Program-made: the position numbers and the translations under genes | Assembly: GCA_038228695.1 (NCBI GenBank) | Contig: JBBRPA010000012.1 | Span: 1-64,000, forward strand | Direction: 5' to 3' | DNA length: 64,000 nt | Source: DASVRZ01 sp038228695 | GTDB lineage: Bacteria; Verrucomicrobiota; Verrucomicrobiia; Chthoniobacterales; DASVRZ01 | The notes under the pieces: model-generated | What the model saw: only the letters and a program-made list of their open reading frames with translations | What the model was told of the DNA's origin: nothing | Databases searched by the model: none | Shown here: piece by piece, positions 1 to 8,464 of the stretch | How positions within the stretch are numbered: the stretch's first letter is position 1 | How the letters are laid out: each line of letters begins with the position of its first letter

Positions 1-137
1 CGACAAAGAGGGCGGAGAAGAGTTAAGCAGAGTGGCAAGGGATTTGTGAGAGGCGGGAGAAGACTCGGTCCCGCACACCGAGAATTCCTCACTGCCGAAC
101 CCGAAGTGAAGTCACTTTAAAACGCTTCACCGTAAAT

Positions 138-170
138 CAGATTTGCAGAAAAGCGGAAAATCTGCATACT
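138..170 (+). promoter_or_regulatory. Candidate promoter/operator of the first toxin-antitoxin module
   Basis: Two overlapping inverted repeats lie just before the first antitoxin gene: CAGATTT (138-144) with AAATCTG (158-164), and TGCAGA (144-149) with TCTGCA (161-166). A -35-like TTGCAG (143-148) and a -10-like CATACT (165-170) are 16 bases apart and overlap the repeats, so a protein bound here would block the promoter. Antitoxins of this class usually autorepress. The promoter boxes are weak matches, and the start codon is only 6 bases downstream. Confidence 0.35.
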
Positions 171-176
171 GACGAC

Positions 177-401
177 ATGATTAGGACTCTTTCCGTCTCG
201 GGCCGCGGGGTCATTGCTTTACCAGCGGAAATGAGGAAAGCCGCTGGCATCCGCCCGCAAGACAGCCTGATTGCGGAGACGACGCCCGAGGGCATCTTGC
301 TCCGGCCCGCGGTGATTCTGCCCGTGGAAATTTACAGCGCGGAGCGAGTTGCCGAGTTCGACGCCGGCGAGGCGGAACTGGCGAAGGTCCTCGCAACCTA
401 A
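177..401 (+). CDS. AbrB/MazE-like (SpoVT-AbrB fold) antitoxin
   Basis: A 74-residue protein. The N-terminal half has the swapped-hairpin AbrB pattern (VSGRGVIALPAEMRKAAGI, then a loop reading PQDSLIAE), which in this family binds the operator DNA. The acidic C-terminal third (residues 50-74) is the usual toxin-wrapping part of such antitoxins. It precedes a PIN-domain gene by 18 bp on the same strand, the normal order of a type II toxin-antitoxin pair, so its likely job is to neutralise that ribonuclease and repress the operon. No strong Shine-Dalgarno is visible. The partner assignment is inferred from adjacency. Confidence 0.8.
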   Translation: MIRTLSVSGRGVIALPAEMRKAAGIRPQDSLIAETTPEGILLRPAVILPVEIYSAERVAEFDAGEAELAKVLAT

Positions 402-419
402 GTTCCCCAGACCTCGCCG

Positions 420-842
420 ATGCGACTCTTTCTGGATGCCAATATCCTCTTCTCCGCAGCCAAGAGCCAAGGAGCGGTGCGGAGATTTTTGGCGACTCTG
501 CGCGCACAAGGTCACTCTTTGGTGGCAGACGGCTACGTGATCGGCGAGGCGCAGAGAAACTTGGAAGCAAAATTTCCCCCGTCCGTCCGCGAGCTTGAGT
601 CCCTCCTCCTCGGCGTAGAGGTTGCGGTCAAGGTCGCCGCCCCACTCGCTCCTGAACTTTGCCCAGAATTACCGCAAAAAGACCGCCCCGTATTGGCGGC
701 CGCCATCCTCAACGGCTGCGACGGGTTACTCACCGGAGATAAAACCCACTTTGCTTCACTCTACGGCAAGACCGTGACCGGGGTCACCGGGGTCACGATC
801 CAATCGCCGGCCAGTTTGGCCCAACGTTCCACGCCACAATAG
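420..842 (+). CDS. PIN-domain toxin, VapC-like ribonuclease
   Basis: A 140-residue PIN-domain protein. The expected acidic metal-binding residues are present: D6 in LFLDANIL, E43 in YVIGEAQRN, D88 in KDRPVLAAA, and D107 in GLLTGDKTHF. PIN toxins are Mg-dependent RNases that typically cut tRNA or rRNA in the cytoplasm. All four carboxylates are intact, so the enzyme is probably active. It follows the AbrB-like gene closely and would be held inactive by it. The GGGGTCACCGGGGTCAC-type tandem repeat near 778-796 encodes a VTGVTGV stretch close to the C-terminus. A non-toxin PIN nuclease is the alternative. Confidence 0.82.
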   Translation: MRLFLDANILFSAAKSQGAVRRFLATLRAQGHSLVADGYVIGEAQRNLEAKFPPSVRELESLLLGVEVAVKVAAPLAPELCPELPQKDRPVLAAAILNGCDGLLTGDKTHFASLYGKTVTGVTGVTIQSPASLAQRSTPQ

Positions 843-897
843 AACTCGAAATCAAAGAGCAGGCGTGCCAAATGGAGAACCTTGACGTAATAACATC

Positions 898-907
898 CGT
901 AGCTACG
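898..907. promoter_or_regulatory. Perfect 10-bp palindrome, candidate operator
   Basis: CGTAGCTACG is a perfect palindrome ending 8 bases before the start codon at 916. A near-copy of one half (ACGTAA) lies at 885-890. Its position directly before an AbrB-like antitoxin gene suggests an autoregulatory site. No convincing -35/-10 pair was found around it. Confidence 0.35.
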
Positions 908-915
908 TTGCTCCT

Positions 916-1143
916 ATGACGATCGAACTGAAACTTCGCAAAGTAGGCAACTCGGTGGGACTCGTTCTGCCGAAAGAAGCGCTCGCGCATTTGAAGGTGG
1001 CCGAGGGTGATACGGTGACGCTGACCGAGTCGCAGGATGGCGTGCGGCTGACGGCGGGTAATCCAGAGTTTGCCAAATCCATGGCGGTGTTTGAGAGCTT
1101 GAACCGTCGGTATCGCAACGCACTGCGCGAGCTGGCCAAATGA
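916..1143 (+). CDS. AbrB/MazE-like antitoxin paired with a Doc toxin
   Basis: A 75-residue protein. The N-terminus (LRKVGNSVGLVLPKEALAHL) is a textbook MazE/AbrB DNA-binding hairpin with the conserved KVGNS turn. The C-terminal tail after residue 50 is charged and helical (ESLNRRYRNALRELAK) and probably binds the partner. The stop overlaps the start of the Doc gene (ATGA at 1140-1143), so the two are translationally coupled. The classical Doc partner is Phd, an unrelated fold; AbrB-type partners for Doc are known in many genomes. Likely functions are autorepression and Doc inhibition. Confidence 0.82.
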   Translation: MTIELKLRKVGNSVGLVLPKEALAHLKVAEGDTVTLTESQDGVRLTAGNPEFAKSMAVFESLNRRYRNALRELAK

Positions 1144-1526
1144 AGCCGCCCTATTGGCTGACGCGCGAGGAATGTCTCGCTTTGCACGACATGATGCTGT
1201 CGCACTACGGCGGCAGCGCTGGCGTACGCGATGAAAATATGCTGGAATCCGCCTTGGCCAAGCCACAACAACTATTTCACTACAGCGAGCCGACGATGGC
1301 ACAGCTCGGGGCCGCTTACGCTGCGGGGATCGTGAAGAATCACCCCTTCCTCGATGGCAATAAACGCACTGGCTTCATGATGGGCGCGGGTTTTCTGGAA
1401 CGGAACGGGTTCGAGGTTTACGCAACGGAGACGGAGGCGGTGACGCGCACGCTGGCGCTGGCGGCGGGCGAAATGACCGAGGCAGCTTATGCGGATTGGT
1501 TGAAAGCGAATTCGAAACCCGCATGA
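1140..1526 (+). CDS. doc: Doc-family (Fic fold) toxin
   Basis: A 128-residue Fic-fold protein. The signature motif HPFLDGNKRT spans residues 68-77. The lysine in GNKR marks the Doc branch; AMP-transferring Fic enzymes have GNGR. Doc kinases phosphorylate EF-Tu and stop translation. The length matches P1 Doc (about 126 residues) and the catalytic H68 is intact, so this looks like a complete toxin. It is coupled to the upstream AbrB-like antitoxin by an ATGA overlap. Confidence 0.9.
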   Translation: MKPPYWLTREECLALHDMMLSHYGGSAGVRDENMLESALAKPQQLFHYSEPTMAQLGAAYAAGIVKNHPFLDGNKRTGFMMGAGFLERNGFEVYATETEAVTRTLALAAGEMTEAAYADWLKANSKPA

Positions 1527-1559
1527 ACCATCGCGGATGACCGGCGTATAAAAGAGCAG

Positions 1560-1572
1560 CCAATCTGATTGG
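1560..1572. repeat. Small inverted repeat in the doc-gltA gap
   Basis: CCAATCTGATTGG is a perfect 5-bp stem with a 3-base loop, 34 bases after the doc stop. It has no T tract, so a terminator role is doubtful. The rest of the 281-bp gap (1527-1807) shows only the gltA promoter. Confidence 0.25.
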
Positions 1573-1709
1573 TTGAATTCACGCTTTGGTCGAGGTAACC
1601 CCGGGCCAAACTTTTCCACTGGGCGCGAGTAAATCCCCTCGGCGGTTGAGGGAGAAGGCGGGGCTTTTTCCAGTGCGCGGTCTTTTTTGGGATTTCGGGA
1701 CGGGAAAAC

Positions 1710-1739
1710 TTGTGCGTTCGCGGCGATCTCTCTTATACT
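1710..1739 (+). promoter_or_regulatory. Sigma70-type promoter of the citrate synthase gene
   Basis: TTGTGC (1710-1715) and TATACT (1734-1739) are separated by 18 bases, a good sigma70 match. The predicted transcription start is near 1746. This rules out an in-frame ATG at 1742, which lies upstream of that start, and supports the ATG at 1808 with a leader of about 60 bases. Confidence 0.6.
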
Positions 1740-1807
1740 AGATGAGGTTGGTTTTGTTTGCCGCCGACCAACGAAATTCATCACCCGTCATTCAGCTTAA
1801 AAAAATT

Positions 1808-2932
1808 ATGCCCGTTATCTCCAGAGGACTCGAAGGAATCATTGCCGCAGAAACCCGCATCGGAGACGTTCGTGGCGACATTGGTCAGCTCATTTATCAA
1901 GGCTACGACATCAACGAACTCGCCGGCAAAGTGAGCTACGAGGAAGTGGTTTACCTCCTTTGGCATGGCAATCTCCCTAATCAGAAACAACTCGCCGGGC
2001 TAACCACCGCGCTCCGTGCCGAACGCGAGCTGCCCCAGGGCTTGATCGACTTTCTCGCCACCGCACCCAAGAGCGCCGCGCCGATCGACATCATGCGCAC
2101 CGCCGTGAGCATGCTAGGTTGCTATCCCACGCTGCGGCACGACCTCGAAATGAGCGAGAATCTCGCCATCGCGATCAAACTCGTCTCGCAGATTGGCATC
2201 ATCGCCGCCTATTTTCATCGGGCCCGGCAAGGTCTGGAATTGCCGCCGATCCGCAAAGACTTGAGCGAGGCCGGCCATTTCCTCTGGTTGATGACTGGTG
2301 AGGAACCGACCGCCGACGCCACCGCGACGTTGGATGTGGCGTATGTTTTGCACGCCGAGCACGGCTTCAACGCCTCGACTTTCACCGCGCGCGTCGTGGC
2401 CTCGACCATGTCGGACATTTATTCCTCTGCCAGCGCGGCGATCGGCGCACTGAAAGGTCCGCTCCACGGCGGTGCGAACGAAGGCGTGATCCACATGTTG
2501 CAAGAGATCGGCAGTCTCGAAAAAGTGGATTCCTACATTGCCGACGCGCTCGCTCAGAAGAAAAAAATCATGGGCATCGGCCATCGCGTTTACAAAGTGC
2601 TCGACCCGCGTGCGCCACATCTCAAAGCGATGGGCATCAAACTTTCTAACGAACTCGGCGAGCCGAAATGGATCCAAATGTCCGAACGCATTGCGACGAT
2701 CATGAAGGAGCAAAAAGGTCTCAACGCCAACGTCGATTTCTACTCCGCCACCGTTTATTACAGCCTCGGCATTCCGACCGATTTGTTTACGCCGATCTTT
2801 GCGATTGCCCGCATGAGCGGTTGGACCGCGCACATCCTCGAGCAACTGGCCGACAACCGTCTTTTCCGTCCGCTCAGCGAATACGTCGGGCCCGCCGTCG
2901 GTCGGACGGTCGTTCCGCTCGCGGATCGCTAA
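1808..2932 (+). CDS. gltA: Citrate synthase
   Basis: A 374-residue type II-like citrate synthase that condenses oxaloacetate and acetyl-CoA at the entry to the TCA cycle. The catalytic segments are intact: GPLHGGANE (first His), GIGHRVYK (second His), and VDFYSATVYYSLGIP (catalytic Asp). The N-terminus MPVISRGLEGIIAAETRIG matches the short bacterial form that lacks the N-terminal domain of the E. coli enzyme. An in-frame ATG 66 bases upstream is rejected because it sits just after the -10 box. A 2-methylcitrate synthase role is possible from sequence alone, but no propionate genes are nearby. Confidence 0.9.
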   Translation: MPVISRGLEGIIAAETRIGDVRGDIGQLIYQGYDINELAGKVSYEEVVYLLWHGNLPNQKQLAGLTTALRAERELPQGLIDFLATAPKSAAPIDIMRTAVSMLGCYPTLRHDLEMSENLAIAIKLVSQIGIIAAYFHRARQGLELPPIRKDLSEAGHFLWLMTGEEPTADATATLDVAYVLHAEHGFNASTFTARVVASTMSDIYSSASAAIGALKGPLHGGANEGVIHMLQEIGSLEKVDSYIADALAQKKKIMGIGHRVYKVLDPRAPHLKAMGIKLSNELGEPKWIQMSERIATIMKEQKGLNANVDFYSATVYYSLGIPTDLFTPIFAIARMSGWTAHILEQLADNRLFRPLSEYVGPAVGRTVVPLADR

Positions 2933-2959
2933 CATCGCCCGCCGAGGAAATAGCGCGGG

Positions 2960-3556
2960 CTACATTTGCTGCGCAGCCACCGAGACCATCTCGTTGCGCG
3001 GAGCTTCGAGGGACGGCAGAGGAGCATTAACGATATTAATCTCCGCGCCGAGGCCGACCCGATCGTAGAGCTGAATGACGTCGGCGGATTTCATCCGGAT
3101 ACAACCGTAGCTAGCAGGCGTGCCGATGCGCCATTCCTCGGGAGTGCCGTGAATGTAGATGGTGCGGGCGAAAGAGTGGGCGTTGCACCGCTCCAATCCA
3201 TCGAGCCAAAGAATGCGGGTGACGATCGGATCACGCCCGGGAGCGTTTGGGCGAAGGATTTCGCCGGTCGGCCGGCGGCTCTTGAAGACGGCCCCGAGAG
3301 GAGCGCCGTCGCCAATTTTTTTCCGCACTTGGAGTCGTCCGAGTGGCGTCGCGTTGCTCCCGCGTCGGTCGCCTAACCCGAACTTCGAGGTGGAGACGGC
3401 ATACTCGGAAATGAGGCGTCCTTTCTCAAAAACGCGCATTTTTTGATCTGGAACACTCACAATCACGGTGTGGTCGCGATCGCGATACGAGCAACCGCCG
3501 AGAAAAAGCAGCCCGATAACGAGAAAAAGAACCGTTTTGTTAGGAATGACACTCAA
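2960..3556 (-). CDS. L,D-transpeptidase (YkuD) lipoprotein
   Basis: A 198-residue envelope protein. Residues 1-22 form a lipoprotein signal with the lipobox LGGC, so it is probably tethered to a membrane facing the periplasm. The YkuD domain carries the HGTPEEWRIG and SYGCIRM motifs; the Cys is the catalytic nucleophile that makes 3-3 crosslinks in peptidoglycan or attaches proteins to it. The position before Gly-Cys holds Tyr instead of the common His or Ser, which is variable in the family. It converges on gltA with a 27-bp gap and diverges from the histidine kinase gene at 3627. Confidence 0.88.
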   Translation of the reverse strand: MSVIPNKTVLFLVIGLLFLGGCSYRDRDHTVIVSVPDQKMRVFEKGRLISEYAVSTSKFGLGDRRGSNATPLGRLQVRKKIGDGAPLGAVFKSRRPTGEILRPNAPGRDPIVTRILWLDGLERCNAHSFARTIYIHGTPEEWRIGTPASYGCIRMKSADVIQLYDRVGLGAEINIVNAPLPSLEAPRNEMVSVAAQQM

Positions 3557-3626
3557 AATTCGTCTCCGGTGAGGAAGTTTACGTTCTTGGCAACCATATT
3601 GCTATGGAAGAGAGACTAGATTCTCG

Positions 3627-5597
3627 ATGAATTCATCCGAAAACTCAACTCAGCATCCTGCGGCTCCGTCCGACGCGGTTTACCGCAGCATCGTCGAGCA
3701 CGCCATCGAGGGGATTTTTCAGACCGCTCCGGATGGTCACTACCTACTCGCGAATCCGGCCTTGGCGCACATTTACGGATACACCTCGGTCGAGGAACTT
3801 CGCAGCGGGGTGAGTGAGATCGCCCGCCAACTGTATGTGGACCCGGCACGACGCGACGAATTCATCCGGTTGATGAATGAAAAGGACGCCGTCTGGGGTT
3901 TTGAGTCGCCGATTTATCGGAAAGACGGAAGCGTAATTTGGATTTCCGAAAATGTCCGAGTGATTCGGGATGAAAACGGCGGGGTGCTTTATTACGAAGG
4001 GACCGTGGAGGATATTTCCGATCGCAAAAACGCGGAGGAAGCGTTGCGTCGGGCGAAGACCGCAGCCGAAGAGGCGAGCCGATCGAAGAGTCAGTTTCTC
4101 GCAAATATGAGCCACGAGTTGCGCACGCCGCTGAACGCGATCATCGGCTACAGCGAATTACTCCACGAAGAAGCCGAGGAAATGGGCGAGCGAAGTTTCT
4201 GCGAGGACCTGCGGAAAATCGAAAAGGCGGGCAAACATCTGCTCGAGTTGATCAACGGCGTGCTCGACATCGCGAAAATCGAAGCGGGTAAAATGGAGAT
4301 CCACGTCGAGGAATTCGAAATTGGCTCTATGCTAGCAGAAGTCGCTAGTACTATCCGCCCCGTGATCGAAAAGAAGGGCAACCAGATCACGATCGAGGCC
4401 GCCGCCGATCTCGGCAACATGGCAACCGATCTAACCAAGTTACGGCAATCGCTTTTCAATCTGCTCGGCAACGCCGGGAAATTTACCGAGAACGGAGAGG
4501 TCATCCTGTCGGCCGTGCGCGAAAGCGACGGCAATTGGATCCGCTTCGACGTGCGCGACACCGGCATCGGCATGTCGCCCGAGCAGTCGGCGCGCATCTT
4601 CGAGGCCTTTACCCAAGCAGATTCATCAACCACACGAAAGTTTGGTGGAACCGGCCTCGGCCTTACCATCACGCGCGAGTTTTGCCGACTAATTGGAGGA
4701 GAGGCGTCGGTCGTTAGTACGCCCGGCGCTGGATCCACTTTTACCCTTCGCTTACCCGCACGATTCATCGCCCCAGCCGTTTCCTTCCCAGATGACGCGC
4801 CGTCCGATTTGCTCGCGGTTACGCCAGAGGATGAGGGTGACCGACCCATTGTCCTGCTGATCGACGACGATCTAACCATTCATGACCTCGTCCGGCGTTT
4901 CCTCGACAAGGAAGGCTTCCGCACCGTCTGCTCACAAAACGGCGCCGAAGGCATCGAACTAGCCTTGCAACTCCAACCCTCGGTCATCGTTCTCGATGTC
5001 ATGATGCCAACGATGGACGGCTGGACCGTGCTCTCGCGCCTGAAGGGTGATCCCGCCCTCGCAGAGATTCCGGTCGTCATGCTAACCATGGTCGATAACA
5101 AAGCCATGGGTTACACCCTCGGCGTGGATGATTACATGCTCAAACCGATTGAGCGGGTGGACTTTGTGGGAGTACTCCGGAAATTCTGCGATCAAAGCAA
5201 CCCCGGAGCGGTGTTAGTAGTCGAGGACGACGACACTTCCCGCGAACTCGTGCGCGATCTTCTCGAAAAAGACCACTTCTCCGTGATCGAAGCGCGCAAC
5301 GGGCTCGAGGGTCTGGAGCGCGTCGCAAGCGTTGTCCCGACGTTGATCCTGCTCGATCTCATGATGCCGGAAATGGACGGGTTTGAATTTGCCGCCACCG
5401 TCCGCAAAAACCCGCGGCTCGCCCATGTGCCGATCGTGGTTATGACCGCCAAAGACATCACTCCCGAAGATCGGCTGCGGTTGGACGGAAACGTTTCCCG
5501 CGTGATGCAAAAGGGTCTCTACGATCGCGGTGAATTGCTTACCGAAATCCGCAACCGCATTGCCCGAAGTCCGCGACCTAACCAACTTGCCGCCTAA
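3627..5597 (+). CDS. Hybrid histidine kinase: PAS, HisKA, HATPase, two receivers
   Basis: A 656-residue cytoplasmic sensor without a membrane segment. The order is a PAS domain (about 12-135), HisKA with phosphorylatable H163 in SHELRTPLN, HATPase with N282, DTGIGM (311-316) and GGTGLGL (340-346), a first receiver (about 407-520, D457, K506), and a second receiver (about 527-640, D577, K629). All phosphotransfer residues are present, so signal can flow from H163 to either receiver. A lone receiver and a second hybrid kinase follow within 20 bp, indicating one operon. The input ligand cannot be read from sequence; no HPt protein is encoded nearby. Confidence 0.92.
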   Translation: MNSSENSTQHPAAPSDAVYRSIVEHAIEGIFQTAPDGHYLLANPALAHIYGYTSVEELRSGVSEIARQLYVDPARRDEFIRLMNEKDAVWGFESPIYRKDGSVIWISENVRVIRDENGGVLYYEGTVEDISDRKNAEEALRRAKTAAEEASRSKSQFLANMSHELRTPLNAIIGYSELLHEEAEEMGERSFCEDLRKIEKAGKHLLELINGVLDIAKIEAGKMEIHVEEFEIGSMLAEVASTIRPVIEKKGNQITIEAAADLGNMATDLTKLRQSLFNLLGNAGKFTENGEVILSAVRESDGNWIRFDVRDTGIGMSPEQSARIFEAFTQADSSTTRKFGGTGLGLTITREFCRLIGGEASVVSTPGAGSTFTLRLPARFIAPAVSFPDDAPSDLLAVTPEDEGDRPIVLLIDDDLTIHDLVRRFLDKEGFRTVCSQNGAEGIELALQLQPSVIVLDVMMPTMDGWTVLSRLKGDPALAEIPVVMLTMVDNKAMGYTLGVDDYMLKPIERVDFVGVLRKFCDQSNPGAVLVVEDDDTSRELVRDLLEKDHFSVIEARNGLEGLERVASVVPTLILLDLMMPEMDGFEFAATVRKNPRLAHVPIVVMTAKDITPEDRLRLDGNVSRVMQKGLYDRGELLTEIRNRIARSPRPNQLAA

Positions 5598-5610
5598 CCG
5601 TATTTTTCCG

Positions 5611-5994
5611 ATGCCAAAAATACTTCTCGTCGAGGACAATGAAATGAACCGGGACATGCTTTCGCGCCGGCTCATCCGTCGCGGTTTCGACGTACTCATC
5701 GCGGTCGATGGCGCGGAGGGTGTGAAATTTTCCGCTGAGCAAATGCCCGACCTCGTCATTATGGACATGAGTCTGCCGGTGCTCGACGGCTGGGAAGCGA
5801 CCCGCCAGATCAAGGCCGGTTCAGCCACCCAATCCATCCCAGTACTCGCGCTCACCGCGCACGCCATGGCGGGCGAACGCGATAAGGCGCTCGACGCCGG
5901 TTGCGACGATTACGACACCAAGCCAGTGGATTTCGTCCGCCTGACCGAAAAAATCGACCGCCTCCTGAAAGCACCCGGCGCGGCTCATTCCTAA
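5611..5994 (+). CDS. Single-domain response regulator (CheY/DivK type)
   Basis: A 127-residue receiver with no output domain. The acidic pair is E8/D9, the phosphoacceptor is D52 in IMDMSLP, and the conserved Lys lies in DTKPVD. The start MPKILLVEDN is the classic receiver beginning; a longer in-frame reading back to 5530 would overlap the previous gene and was rejected. It lies 13 bp after the first hybrid kinase and 6 bp before the second, so it probably acts as a diffusible phosphate shuttle between them. Confidence 0.92.
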   Translation: MPKILLVEDNEMNRDMLSRRLIRRGFDVLIAVDGAEGVKFSAEQMPDLVIMDMSLPVLDGWEATRQIKAGSATQSIPVLALTAHAMAGERDKALDAGCDDYDTKPVDFVRLTEKIDRLLKAPGAAHS

Positions 5995-6000
5995 CCAGCG

Positions 6001-8421
6001 ATGAACCTGCAAATCGATCCACCGGTTCAGCCCGATCTCCAGCAGGAGTTACACCAATTACGCACGCCGCTGAACCAGATCATTGGCTTCAGTGAAATGC
6101 TTCAGGAGATTGCCCAGGAAGATGGGCGTCCGGACTTGATGGATGGGTTCGCCGGGATTTGCTCTGCGGGCATCGAACTCACCGCGCTGCTCGGTGATCC
6201 GCGACTCGTTTCTCTCGGCACCGATCCGAATCACGAATACTGGCCGCTGGTGGATGCAGCGCGCTCGCCGATCAGCCGGGTAACGGGATTTGCCGATATC
6301 GTTCTCGGCGAACCTCCCGACAGCCCAGTCGCTGCTTACGTGCCGGACATCGAAAAAATCCGCTATGCGGCCTCGCAGTTTTTCGAACTCGCTCGCTCCA
6401 GCCGAATCATGATTCGCATCGAATCGGCCCGTGACTGGTCGTCGGCCGGCTCACCCCGCGCTTCCGAATTAGCGTCGGAACACGCCGGGCGCGTCCTCAT
6501 TGTGGACGATGAAAATTTGAACCGCGAAATCCTCTGCCGCCGGCTCGTTCGCGAAGGCTACACCCCGGTCGGAGTCGCTAGTGGCAAAAGCGCGCTGGAG
6601 CGACTCGCCCAAGAGCGCTTCGACATTGTTCTGCTCGACATCATGATGCCCGGGATGGGAGGGATCGAGGTCCTGCAAGCGATCAAAGACGATCCCTCGC
6701 TGCGTCACTTACCCGTACTCATGCTTTCGGCGCTGACCGACGTGGATCGCGTTGCCCGTTGTGTCGAGCTGGGTGCAGAGGATTACCTGCCCAAGCCAGT
6801 GAACGCCGTCCTTCTTCGTGCACGACTAGGTGCTTGCCTAGAAAAGAAACGGTTGCGCGACATCGAACAGGCCAGCCTGCGAGCCATTGATTCGGAGAAG
6901 GAAATGCTGAGCGTCACGCTGCAATCACTGGTGGACGCGGTGGTTACGACTGACGCCGAAGGCCGGATCGTTCTCTTCAACCACGGCGCGCAAAATCTGA
7001 CCGGGTGCTCCAGCAGCGCCGCCGAAGGGCAACCGTTTGCTAGTATTTTCCCAATTTTCGATCGCGCCACAAATGTTCCCTCACTCGATCTGGCCCTCGA
7101 AGTGATGAGAGACGAACGGATCATCGAATCGACCGGCGGACACGCCATGTCCACTCCTAGCGGCGAGCGATTAGTGGCCACCCACGGAGCGCCCATCCGC
7201 ACTTCGGACGGCGCAATTATCGGCACCGTGGTCGTCGTGCGCGACGTGACCGAGAAGGAAAAAATCGCGGGCGAAGTGTTGCGATCGAGCAAGCTAGAAT
7301 CCATTGGCGTATTAGCCGGCGGCCTAGCCCACGACTTCAACAATATGCTCACGGCCGTTCTCGGCAATCTTTCGCTGCTCCGACATGAAGCGGGCGGGCT
7401 ACCGAGGATTTCCCACTGTCTCGATGAGGCCGAGCAGGGAGCTTTGCGGGCGCGGGATCTTGCCCAATATCTTCTCACTTTCTCGGAAGGGGGTGCGCCG
7501 ATGAAACGCGTTATCGAGGCTGCGCAAATTCTCCGTGAGACGACTGAGTTTGTTGTGCGCGGTTCTCGGGTCGATTGCAATTTCGAGATCGCGGCAGACC
7601 TCTGGAAAGTGCAGGCCGATCCGGGACAACTGACCCAATCCATTTCCAATGTGGTCCTGAACGCATCCCAAGCCATGCTCGAGGGAGGTACGATTTTTCT
7701 CGCTGCGGAAAACCTCCAGTTGCCCTCCGACAATTGCCATCAACTCGCCCCTGGCTCCTATATTTCCATCTCCATCGCCGACACCGGAGTGGGCATCAGC
7801 CCGGAAAATCTCCCGCGCATTTACGATCCGTTCTTTACCACCCGCAACCAGGCCCGCGGGCTCGGACTCGCCGCCACCTACTCCATTATGCACCGGCACG
7901 GTGGATCGATCGAAGTGGAGTCCACGCCGGGTTTTGGCACGCGCGTCCGCCTTATTTTACCCGCCCTCGAGCAGACGCCGGAATTGCCCTTCGAACTGAT
8001 TACCAATCCGACCGAGACGGCTTCCGAAAATCCCGACCCACGCAAAATCCGCCGCGTGCTCGTGATGGACGACGAAGAACCCATTCGCGAAGTCTGCAAA
8101 AGCCTGCTCGACCTGCTCGATTACGAAGTGACGACCACGGCGGATGGGGCGGAAGCCCTCGCCGCCTTTGCTCACGCGGAGCAATCCGGACAACCTTTCG
8201 ACCTGATCATTTCCGATCTCACCGTGCCCGGCGGCATGGGTGGCGCAGAAACTATTCGCCGCATTCGCGAAAGTGGCTCCAGAGTTCGCGCCATCGTCTC
8301 CAGTGGTTACTCGAACGGACCGGTGATGAGCCATCCTGCCGAGCACGGATTCGACGCCGTCCTGCCGAAGCCTTACCGACTACACGACCTCGAAGCTGTT
8401 CTGCAAAAAGTCGCGGCTTGA
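6001..8421 (+). CDS. Hybrid histidine kinase with internal and C-terminal receivers
   Basis: An 806-residue soluble kinase. Residues 12-35 carry an H-box look-alike (HQLRTPLNQIIGFSEML, H18) with no ATPase domain directly after it. A receiver follows at about 163-280 (D213, K265), then PAS at about 300-420, then a second dimerisation domain with H444 in GLAHDFNNML, of the NtrB/PAS-linked type. HATPase has N554, DTGVGIS and GLGLA. The last receiver is at about 685-803 (D739, K790). It is the third gene of the phosphorelay operon. The N-terminal H-box may be a target for the neighbouring kinase or just a dimer helix. Confidence 0.9.
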   Translation: MNLQIDPPVQPDLQQELHQLRTPLNQIIGFSEMLQEIAQEDGRPDLMDGFAGICSAGIELTALLGDPRLVSLGTDPNHEYWPLVDAARSPISRVTGFADIVLGEPPDSPVAAYVPDIEKIRYAASQFFELARSSRIMIRIESARDWSSAGSPRASELASEHAGRVLIVDDENLNREILCRRLVREGYTPVGVASGKSALERLAQERFDIVLLDIMMPGMGGIEVLQAIKDDPSLRHLPVLMLSALTDVDRVARCVELGAEDYLPKPVNAVLLRARLGACLEKKRLRDIEQASLRAIDSEKEMLSVTLQSLVDAVVTTDAEGRIVLFNHGAQNLTGCSSSAAEGQPFASIFPIFDRATNVPSLDLALEVMRDERIIESTGGHAMSTPSGERLVATHGAPIRTSDGAIIGTVVVVRDVTEKEKIAGEVLRSSKLESIGVLAGGLAHDFNNMLTAVLGNLSLLRHEAGGLPRISHCLDEAEQGALRARDLAQYLLTFSEGGAPMKRVIEAAQILRETTEFVVRGSRVDCNFEIAADLWKVQADPGQLTQSISNVVLNASQAMLEGGTIFLAAENLQLPSDNCHQLAPGSYISISIADTGVGISPENLPRIYDPFFTTRNQARGLGLAATYSIMHRHGGSIEVESTPGFGTRVRLILPALEQTPELPFELITNPTETASENPDPRKIRRVLVMDDEEPIREVCKSLLDLLDYEVTTTADGAEALAAFAHAEQSGQPFDLIISDLTVPGGMGGAETIRRIRESGSRVRAIVSSGYSNGPVMSHPAEHGFDAVLPKPYRLHDLEAVLQKVAA

Positions 8422-8433
8422 GTCCTTGCCTTC

Positions 8434-8450
8434 GCGGGTGTCCCCCGCTT
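8434..8450 (+). terminator. Weak hairpin after the phosphorelay operon
   Basis: GCGGG (8434-8438) pairs with CCCGC (8444-8448) around a 5-base loop, followed by TTAATT. The stem is short, so termination would be weak; readthrough into the next gene is possible. Confidence 0.25.
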
Positions 8451-8464
8451 AATTGAAGGTGGCG

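Noticed and set aside
2114..2935. 273-residue open frame antisense to citrate synthase
   Set aside because: It has no motif, and the + strand gene is certain.
2960..3556. Tyr before the catalytic Gly-Cys in the L,D-transpeptidase as a defect
   Set aside because: That position varies in the YkuD family (His, Ser and others), so it does not indicate an inactive enzyme.
7575..8456. 293-residue + frame inside the second hybrid kinase
   Set aside because: It is arginine-rich out-of-frame reading of a gene with intact ATPase and receiver motifs.
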